Source: JAAYBT01 sp964404395 (GTDB lineage Bacteria; Bacillota; Clostridia; Acetivibrionales; DTU013). Taken from it: a DNA stretch of 20,134 nucleotides. Every line of letters starts with the position of its first letter. The first letter of the stretch is position 1. The notes under the pieces are model-generated. The model was not told where the DNA came from. It saw only the letters and a program-made list of their open reading frames with translations, and did not search any database. Positions 15,293 through 20,134 of the stretch are shown here, piece after piece. Location: NCBI GenBank assembly GCA_964404395.1, contig CAYOKA010000032.1, positions 1-20,134 on the forward strand. The letters are read 5' to 3'. A program made the position numbers and the translations under genes.

Positions 15293-15308
15293 TAGGGGTA
15301 TAGTGTCA

Positions 15309-15337
15309 GGCATGGCAGCAAATCATACATCAGGTTA
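15309..15337 (+). repeat. 29-bp direct repeat, copy 2
   Basis: Partner of 14848-14876, 25 of 29 identical, placed just after the TGTCATCCTGAG palindrome. Confidence 0.6.
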
Positions 15338-15623
15338 CCGGATCATCGGGAATGCCTGATAAAATAGATATAGGTACTGCTGAAAATTTCAACTAATGGG
15401 AAGAAATATTCATAAAAAATCTTGTTTTATAGACGACTTACAATAAAATGAGCCGAAATAAGGACTTTTTGCTGTAATTGTACCCCATTACCTGCAAAAG
15501 TTAGCAGTGCGGTCTGATTTTAGCATCCATGCTCCCTTTCTTAAGCTCCAAAGCCACTTATAAGTGTATAAAAAGCTTCGTGATGCACTCGTTGAAAAAA
15601 GATAAAAACAGGAAAATGCACAC

Positions 15624-15644
15624 GACGCGCATTTTAGGCGCGTC
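15624..15644. repeat. GC-rich hairpin
   Basis: GACGCGC (15624-15630) and GCGCGTC (15638-15644) form a perfect 7-bp stem with loop ATTTTAG. No T-run follows. Confidence 0.5.
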
Positions 15645-15675
15645 TGAACCAGGGGCTGGTCGTGGAGTTTCGCTA

Positions 15676-15744
15676 TTATGTATGTTGTAATAGTAATTCG
15701 TGCTGGCGCACTCAACATACTATCTGCTCGCCTATGCAACCTAG
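15676..15744 (+). repeat. 69-bp structured module, copy 2
   Basis: Partner of 14992-15060. Outer arms GTATGTTG (15680-15687) and CAACATAC (15713-15720) enclose the same GTGC-TGGC-GCAC core. Its 3' part (15724-15741) is also inverted, with two mismatches, against 15859-15876. Confidence 0.75.
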
Positions 15745-15858
15745 ATGGCGAATAAGGGACGATTGTCACACAGGTTTTAGACGATTGGTGCATAGAAGCA
15801 TTTTCGTAACAGCCATTTGCGAAGCATATCCGGCTGAAATAGAGAGGGGCTCGATGCC

Positions 15859-15877
15859 CCGGATGCATGGGCGAGCA
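15859..15877 (-). repeat. Inverted partial copy of the module's 3' part
   Basis: GGATGCATGGGCGAGCAGC is the exact reverse complement of 15039-15057 in module copy 1 and nearly that of copy 2. A short GGGGC/GCCCC hairpin sits just before it. Confidence 0.65.
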
Positions 15878-15969
15878 GCAAGTGCAAATTGCGGCCAGCC
15901 CCCGAGATTTCCTTCGTACCCCCATTAGCCACCACGGCGTTTGAGTGGCGCCTTTTTCGCCGTTTTGGG

Positions 15970-15983
15970 CGGTCAAAACCGGC
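15970..15983 (-). repeat. Right outer inverted repeat of the gyrB-parA region
   Basis: CGGTCAAAACCGGC is the exact reverse complement of 14808-14821. Confidence 0.55.
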
Positions 15984-16041
15984 CCCACATAGAACAAAAT
16001 TATAAAGAATTCCAATATAGATGTAAAATCTTCATAATTAA

Positions 16042-16050
16042 TGTTATAAT
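16042..16050 (+). promoter_or_regulatory. Candidate extended -10 promoter for parAB
   Basis: TGTTATAAT gives a perfect TATAAT (16045-16050) with the upstream TGn extension. The -35 position (TGTAAA, 17 bp away) is weak, as is common for extended -10 promoters. It lies 50 bp before parA. Confidence 0.5.
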
Positions 16051-16100
16051 ATCTGCAAGCATATCAATGTAGGTACACTATAATATGGGGAGTGAAATAA

Positions 16101-16877
16101 TTGGCCAAGGTAATAGCTATTGCAAACCAAAAGGGTGGAGTAGGAAAAACCACAACTGCCGTAAACCTTAGTTCCTGTCTTGCAGTTAAGGGTAAAAAGG
16201 TGGTTATTATTGATGTGGACCCACAGGGCAACACAACAAGCGGCCTTGGAATCGATAAGAAAACAATAGATAAATCTGTATATGATGTCATTATTAATGA
16301 TGAGAAAATAGAAAATGTATTGATCAAAACAGTTGTAGACAACTTATTCCTGTGCCCTTCTAACATTCAGCTGGTGGGTGCCGAAGTTGAATTGGTCTCT
16401 TTTATTTCAAGAGAGACAAGAATGAAGATGGCGATAGAGAGAATAAGGGATAAATACGATTTTATTTTAATTGATTGCCCGCCGTCACTTGGACTTCTCA
16501 CTTTAAATTCGCTCACTGCATCCGACACTATATTGGTTCCAATACAATGTGAATATTATGCTCTTGAAGGATTGAGCCAGCTTATGAATACGGTAAATCT
16601 TGTGCAAAGGCACTTAAATCCGGCACTGGACGTGGAGGGTGTGGTATTAACTATGTTTGATGCGCGTACCAATCTTTCCATTCAAGTGGTAGAGGATGTT
16701 AAGAAGCATTTCCGGAACAAGGTTTACAGGACTATCATACCAAGGAATGTGCGGCTCAGTGAAGCGCCCAGCTTTGGACTTCCTATTATATTATACGATC
16801 CTAAGTCAAAGGGTGCGGAGTGTTATCTTGATCTTGCGCAGGAAGTTATAGATTATTCTGAGGAGGTGGGATCGTAG
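16101..16877 (+). CDS. parA: ParA/Soj, chromosome-partitioning ATPase
   Basis: Deviant Walker ATPase that binds DNA non-specifically and cooperates with ParB-parS in origin segregation; in Bacillus, Soj also regulates DnaA. The 258 residues begin at TTG (16101) behind GGGGAG, and the family N terminus MAKVIAIANQKGGVGKTTT supports that start. The deviant Walker A is KGGVGKTT with both lysines, followed by VVIIDVDPQGN and DFILIDCPPSLG. The C terminus contains RTIIPRNVRLSEAPSFGLPI, typical of chromosomal Soj. parB starts at the next base after the stop, so the two are translationally coupled. Confidence 0.96.
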   Translation: MAKVIAIANQKGGVGKTTTAVNLSSCLAVKGKKVVIIDVDPQGNTTSGLGIDKKTIDKSVYDVIINDEKIENVLIKTVVDNLFLCPSNIQLVGAEVELVSFISRETRMKMAIERIRDKYDFILIDCPPSLGLLTLNSLTASDTILVPIQCEYYALEGLSQLMNTVNLVQRHLNPALDVEGVVLTMFDARTNLSIQVVEDVKKHFRNKVYRTIIPRNVRLSEAPSFGLPIILYDPKSKGAECYLDLAQEVIDYSEEVGS

Positions 16878-17720
16878 ATGAAAAAGGGATTGGGGAAGGG
16901 TTTAGGCGCATTGATTACATCGGCCGATACCGGTGATACAGGTGTTAAAGAAATTAGAATAAATGATATGGAGCCTAACAGCGGACAACCCCGTAAGGCA
17001 TTTAACGGCGAAAAGATAGATCAGCTTGCACAGTCTATAAAGCAACATGGTGTGGTTCAACCCTTGATAGTACAACGTGATGGGGTCGGATATAAAATCG
17101 TCGCCGGCGAAAGAAGATGGAGAGCCGCGAAAATTGCCGGTTTAAGGACCGTTCCTGTTATAGTTCGTGAATTGTCAGATAAGCAGGTAATGGAGATAGC
17201 GCTGATTGAAAACCTGCAACGTGAGGACTTGAATCCAATAGAGGAAGCTGAAGCCTACAACAAGCTAATTGATGATTTTGGCATGACACAGGAGGAGATA
17301 TCCGCCACTGTTGGAAAAAGCAGGCCTGCTATTGCTAATTCACTGAGGCTGCTTTCGCTTCAAGGACAGATTAGGAAGCTACTAATTGAAGGTGAGATAA
17401 CAAGTGGACATGGAAGGGCTTTACTGTCTATAGAAGAGAAATCAGTTCAACTAAAGGTCGCTGCAGAAATTATTGGGAAACAGTTAAGTGTGCGTGAAAC
17501 AGAATTGCTTGTAAAACGTCTAAAGACTAAAAAGAAAGCAAAAACGAAAAAATATGATAATGATGCGGAATATCGGGCTATTGAGGATAGATTCAGAGAA
17601 GCGTTCGGAACAAAGGTAAATATAATGAATAGCGAGAAAAAGGGTAAGATTGTTATTGAATATTACTCCTTAGACGAACTTGACAGGATCATCAGTCTTG
17701 TGGAAAAGATGAATAAATAG
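16878..17720 (+). CDS. parB: ParB/Spo0J, centromere-binding CTPase
   Basis: DNA-sliding CTPase clamp that loads at parS, spreads along DNA, recruits SMC and stimulates ParA. The 280 residues begin MKKGLGKGLGALIT, the usual ParA-stimulating N terminus. Then come NSGQPRKAF, the CTP-binding GERRWRAA, ENLQREDLNPIEEAEAY and the helix-turn-helix MTQEEISATVGKSRPAIANS. A Lys-rich linker (KTKKKAKTKK) leads to the C-terminal dimer domain. The ATG at 16878 follows the parA TAG directly, with GAGGTGGG upstream. A parS site lies 25 bp downstream and another 2.1 kb upstream. Its GERR region resembles that of Noc in this window, as expected for paralogues. Confidence 0.96.
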   Translation: MKKGLGKGLGALITSADTGDTGVKEIRINDMEPNSGQPRKAFNGEKIDQLAQSIKQHGVVQPLIVQRDGVGYKIVAGERRWRAAKIAGLRTVPVIVRELSDKQVMEIALIENLQREDLNPIEEAEAYNKLIDDFGMTQEEISATVGKSRPAIANSLRLLSLQGQIRKLLIEGEITSGHGRALLSIEEKSVQLKVAAEIIGKQLSVRETELLVKRLKTKKKAKTKKYDNDAEYRAIEDRFREAFGTKVNIMNSEKKGKIVIEYYSLDELDRIISLVEKMNK

Positions 17721-17744
17721 GGGATATGGGGAGGTATTTTTAAA

Positions 17745-17760
17745 TGTTTCACGTGAAACA
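17745..17760. promoter_or_regulatory. parS: parS centromere site 2
   Basis: TGTTTCACGTGAAACA, identical to site 1, lies in the 87-bp gap between parB and the DUF4446 gene. Confidence 0.95.
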
Positions 17761-17807
17761 TTTTCCTATATTATGCTTTACAAAAGATATTGTGAAGGAG
17801 AAAAGGC

Positions 17808-18323
17808 ATGGATAAGGTTTTTGGTATTCCATTTGAATGGATTATAGTAATTGGGCTCAATTTCTTTTTATTATTTATTTTGTTTATCATGAATTTTTCA
17901 AGTAAAAAAAAGATACGGAAATTGAATGCGAAGTATTATAAGTTTATGAATGGTTTAAGTGGGGCAAACATTGAAGAGGTTCTATATGATTGCATTGAAA
18001 AGACAAATAGCGTCATAGGGAAAAATAAGGAATTGGAATACCAACTAAATACCATTAAAAGGAATATGTACTACTGCGTGCAAAAGGTTGGAATTATAAG
18101 GTATAATGCTTTTGATAACGTAGGGAGTGATTTGAGCTTTTCCATAGCGTTACTTGATTACAATGATGACGGGGTTGTAATAAGCAGCCTCTATTCCAGA
18201 GAAAGTTCTTCGATTTATGCTAAGCCTGTTTTAGGAGGTAAATCCAAGCATGCGCTTTCTTCAGAAGAGGTTAAGGCAATTGATACTGCAAGGAGGACGC
18301 ACATTTCGAATTACTCTGATTAA
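17808..18323 (+). CDS. DUF4446 family membrane-anchored protein
   Basis: This 171-residue protein has unknown function. A single hydrophobic segment lies at about residues 11-29 (WIIVIGLNFFLLFILFIM), followed by Lys-rich SSKKKIRK, so the bulk is probably cytoplasmic. A probable coiled coil spans about 30-88. The C-terminal domain has VGIIRYNAFDNVGSDLSFS, LLDYNDDGVVISSLYSR and LSSEEVKAI, the pattern I associate with DUF4446, a family often found beside parB in Clostridia. GAAGGAG precedes the ATG. Position next to parAB and parS suggests a role near the origin or cell-cycle machinery, but this is only context. Confidence 0.8.
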   Translation: MDKVFGIPFEWIIVIGLNFFLLFILFIMNFSSKKKIRKLNAKYYKFMNGLSGANIEEVLYDCIEKTNSVIGKNKELEYQLNTIKRNMYYCVQKVGIIRYNAFDNVGSDLSFSIALLDYNDDGVVISSLYSRESSSIYAKPVLGGKSKHALSSEEVKAIDTARRTHISNYSD

Positions 18324-18340
18324 TATGGAGAAGGAATCAT

Positions 18341-18369
18341 TTTACTCGGTGACAGGAATGTATTATAAT
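18341..18369 (+). promoter_or_regulatory. Candidate serS promoter
   Basis: TTTACT (18341-18346) and a perfect TATAAT (18364-18369) are 17 bp apart. It lies just before repeat copy C, which would place that repeat in the serS leader. Confidence 0.5.
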
Positions 18370-18382
18370 AGTTTTACTATAA

Positions 18383-18500
18383 GGCTTTTGCAATGTAACC
18401 TTAATATAGATTAGCTGCACAATATATAGTGACCGACTTTCATACATGCCCGCAACATATTGTGTAGCGGAACTCAAAATAAGCTACATCGCAAAATGCC
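18383..18500 (+). mobile_element. MITE-like 118-bp repeat, copy C (before serS)
   Basis: It has the same length as copy A and is 101/118 identical. Ends are GGCTTTTGCAATGT and ACATCGCAAAATGCC. The inner stem GCTGCACAATAT/ATATTGTGTAGC forms 12 pairs with one G-U. ACTAT (18376-18380) and ACAAT (18502-18506) flank it, a possible imperfect target duplication. It ends 35 bp before serS. Confidence 0.75.
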
Positions 18501-18535
18501 CACAATGGCAACATACAAGTGGAAAGAGGGATAAT

Positions 18536-19810
18536 ATGCTTGACATTAAATTATTGCGCAGTGACCCGGAGCAGCTGCAAAGGGCTCTGCTGAAGAGCAA
18601 AGGTAAATTCGATATAGATGGGTTTATGGCTTTGGATGTTAAAAGACGCGAGCTCATTTTTAATGCAGAAACTATGAAAAGCAAGCAGAATGCTGCCTCT
18701 AAGCTAATACCTCAATATAAGAAGGAAGGTAAGGACACGTCTTCTCTTATGGACGAGATGAAGGCACTTTCAAATGAAATAAAGGAACTGGATCAACAGA
18801 TCAGAGAGACGGATGAACAGATTGCGGAGATTGTTTTGACCATACCGAATATCCCGAATGAAGGCGTTCCGTTGGGAGATAGTGATTCGGACAATCAGGA
18901 AATAAGGAAATGGGGTACACCTGCTAAATTTGATTTTGAACCTAAGGCTCATTGGGACATTGGTGAAGCACTTGACATACTCGACTTCTCGAAGGCCGCA
19001 AAGGTGACCGGCGCGCGATTTACATTCTATAAAAATGCCGGGGCCAGGCTGGAAAGAGCATTAATGAATTTCATGCTTGACCTTCATACACAGAAGCATG
19101 GATATACTGAGGTGTTCCCACCCTTTATGGTTCATAGAAATAGTATGGTGGGGACCGGTCAGCTTCCCAAATTTGAAGAGGATGCTTTTAAGGTGGCAAA
19201 TACGGAGTATTTCCTGATTCCCACAGCTGAGGTACCTGTAACAAATATGTATAGAGAGCAGATTCTTGATTTGAAGGAGCTTCCCATATACCATACGGCT
19301 TACTCTGCCTGCTTCAGAGCGGAGGCAGGCTCAGCCGGGCGTGACACAAGGGGATTGATACGGCAACACCAGTTCAACAAAGTGGAGCTGGTTAAGTTTA
19401 CAACGCCGGAAAGCTCCTATGAAGAGCTGGAAAAGCTGACGGATGATGCAGAGGAGGTGTTGCAGCTTTTGGGGCTTCCCTATCGAGTTGTTAAGCTGTG
19501 CATCGGAGATCTTGGATTTGCATCGGCACTGACATATGATCTTGAGGTGTGGATGCCCAGCTACAACAGATATGTAGAGATTTCCTCCTGCAGCAATTTC
19601 GAATCCTTCCAGGCTAGAAGGGCGGACATAAAGTTCAGGAGAGGACCGAACGAAAAGACGGAGTTTGTTCACACGCTTAATGGGTCCGGCGTTGCCTTGG
19701 GGAGAACGACTGCATGTATTCTGGAAACCTACCAGAGGGCTGACGGCTCTGTTGAAGTACCTGAGGCTTTGAGAAAGTATATGGGCGGCCTGGAAGTTAT
19801 TAAGGGGTGA
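18536..19810 (+). CDS. serS: Seryl-tRNA synthetase
   Basis: Class II synthetase that charges tRNA-Ser and tRNA-Sec. The 424 residues are typical. The N-terminal helical arm (LDIKLLRSDPEQLQRALL and the charged coiled coil to about residue 110) grips the tRNA's long variable arm. The catalytic core has GTGQLPKFEEDAF, motif 2 CFRAEAGSAGRDTRGLIRQH with QFNKVEL, and motif 3 GSGVALGRTTACILETYQ. The ATG at 18536 follows AGAGGG and fits the family start; the frame is open upstream through the repeat but without support. No T-box motif is visible in the leader, which instead contains repeat copy C. A tRNA-Ser gene lies 227 bp downstream. Confidence 0.97.
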   Translation: MLDIKLLRSDPEQLQRALLKSKGKFDIDGFMALDVKRRELIFNAETMKSKQNAASKLIPQYKKEGKDTSSLMDEMKALSNEIKELDQQIRETDEQIAEIVLTIPNIPNEGVPLGDSDSDNQEIRKWGTPAKFDFEPKAHWDIGEALDILDFSKAAKVTGARFTFYKNAGARLERALMNFMLDLHTQKHGYTEVFPPFMVHRNSMVGTGQLPKFEEDAFKVANTEYFLIPTAEVPVTNMYREQILDLKELPIYHTAYSACFRAEAGSAGRDTRGLIRQHQFNKVELVKFTTPESSYEELEKLTDDAEEVLQLLGLPYRVVKLCIGDLGFASALTYDLEVWMPSYNRYVEISSCSNFESFQARRADIKFRRGPNEKTEFVHTLNGSGVALGRTTACILETYQRADGSVEVPEALRKYMGGLEVIKG

Positions 19811-19983
19811 GCAAAAGGATATGAGTGCAAGTGCGATGTGAAAAGAAAAGGAGATGGAGCTTCGGAATTAAGCGTTTCTTGCGTTGGCTGGAAACAGATG
19901 TGGTAAGCATTTTCCTAAAAAACAAGCAAAACATGACAGGAAAAGGCAGATCAATACGCCGGTAAAGTGACGGATTAACGGTG

Positions 19984-20012
19984 TTGACAAAGACTCGGCC
20001 ATATAGTAAAAT
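19984..20012 (+). promoter_or_regulatory. Promoter for tRNA-Ser
   Basis: A perfect TTGACA (19984-19989) and TAAAAT (20007-20012) are 17 bp apart, about 25 bp before the tRNA. The preceding 19811-19983 holds nothing I recognise. Confidence 0.8.
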
Positions 20013-20037
20013 AAACTACGTTGCTCAAATAAGCCTT

Positions 20038-20128
20038 GGAGAGATGGTCGAGTTGGTTTAAGGCACCGGTCTTGAAAACCGGCGTAGTCGTGAGGCTACC
20101 GTGAGTTCGAATCTCACTCTCTCCGCCA
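20038..20128 (+). tRNA. tRNA-Ser (UGA anticodon)
   Basis: Acceptor arms GGAGAGA and TCTCTCC pair fully and are followed by G and an encoded CCA. The anticodon stem CCGGT/ACCGG holds loop CTTGAAA with anticodon TGA, reading UCA. The long variable arm typical of serine tRNAs and the T arm GTGAG-TTCGAAT-CTCAC are present. Confidence 0.97.
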
Positions 20129-20134
20129 TATAGA

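Larger units (their letters stand above)
14613..16086. other. 1.5-kb gene-free region of hairpins and repeats between gyrB and parA
   Basis: No open frame here has both a family-like protein and a ribosome-binding site; the longest (minus strand 15488-16015) is a translation of the repeats themselves. Much of the stretch looks more GC-rich than its neighbours. It holds GC-rich hairpins, one parS site, a 69-bp module in two copies, an inverted third partial copy, a TGTCATCCTGAG palindrome, 29-bp direct repeats and outer inverted repeats. It may be the scar of a rearrangement or a landing area for repeats. Confidence 0.7.

Noticed and set aside
15488..16015. 175-codon open frame on the minus strand between gyrB and parA
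   Set aside because: It runs through the 69-bp module, the inverted copies and hairpins, shows no family-like motif or good ribosome site, and has the odd Cys/Ser/Arg-rich composition of translated repeats.
18383..18535. T-box or other riboswitch in the serS leader
   Set aside because: No T-box consensus is present. The structured sequence is the repeat also found before remB.

Overview
This window is the replication-origin neighbourhood of a Firmicutes chromosome, most likely a clostridial genome. Genes left of about 7.9 kb read leftward. They run noc (cut by the window edge), a fused mnmG-rsmG, mnmE, jag/khpB, yidC, yidD, rnpA and rpmH. Genes right of 8.2 kb read rightward: dnaA, dnaN, recF, remB, gyrB, parA, parB, a DUF4446 gene, serS and tRNA-Ser(UGA). 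This divergent gene order around dnaA, the Shine-Dalgarno spacing, the Noc/RemB/DUF4446 genes and the 16-bp parS sequences support the assignment. Species cannot be named from this sequence.

The origin is bipartite. Two perfect DnaA boxes lie between rpmH and dnaA. A second cluster of near-consensus boxes lies between dnaA and dnaN. It is followed by four ACT triplets (a DnaA-trio-like element) and an AT-rich stretch that is the likely unwinding site. Replication (dnaA, dnaN, recF, gyrB), segregation (parA, parB, two perfect parS sites), nucleoid occlusion (noc), tRNA and rRNA modification (mnmE, mnmG, rsmG), protein insertion (yidC, yidD) and RNase P (rnpA) genes are packed around it.

The unusual content is mostly repeats and rearrangement. 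(1) mnmG and rsmG form one 882-codon reading frame. The linker between the two enzymes is encoded by a decayed copy of a 31-bp palindromic element, and an intact copy sits at the mnmE stop codon about 2 kb away. (2) A 118-bp MITE-like element with inverted ends occurs before remB and before serS, with a 56-bp internally deleted version before gyrB, always in the same orientation. (3) The 1.5 kb between gyrB and parA holds no convincing gene. It is a mosaic of hairpins and repeats, including a 69-bp module present twice whose stem shows paired compensating changes, plus a parS site. gyrA, which often follows gyrB, is missing there, and parAB lies on the opposite side of oriC from noc. Together these suggest an inversion breakpoint around the origin.

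All functional calls are from reading motifs and gene order by eye; no database search was run.
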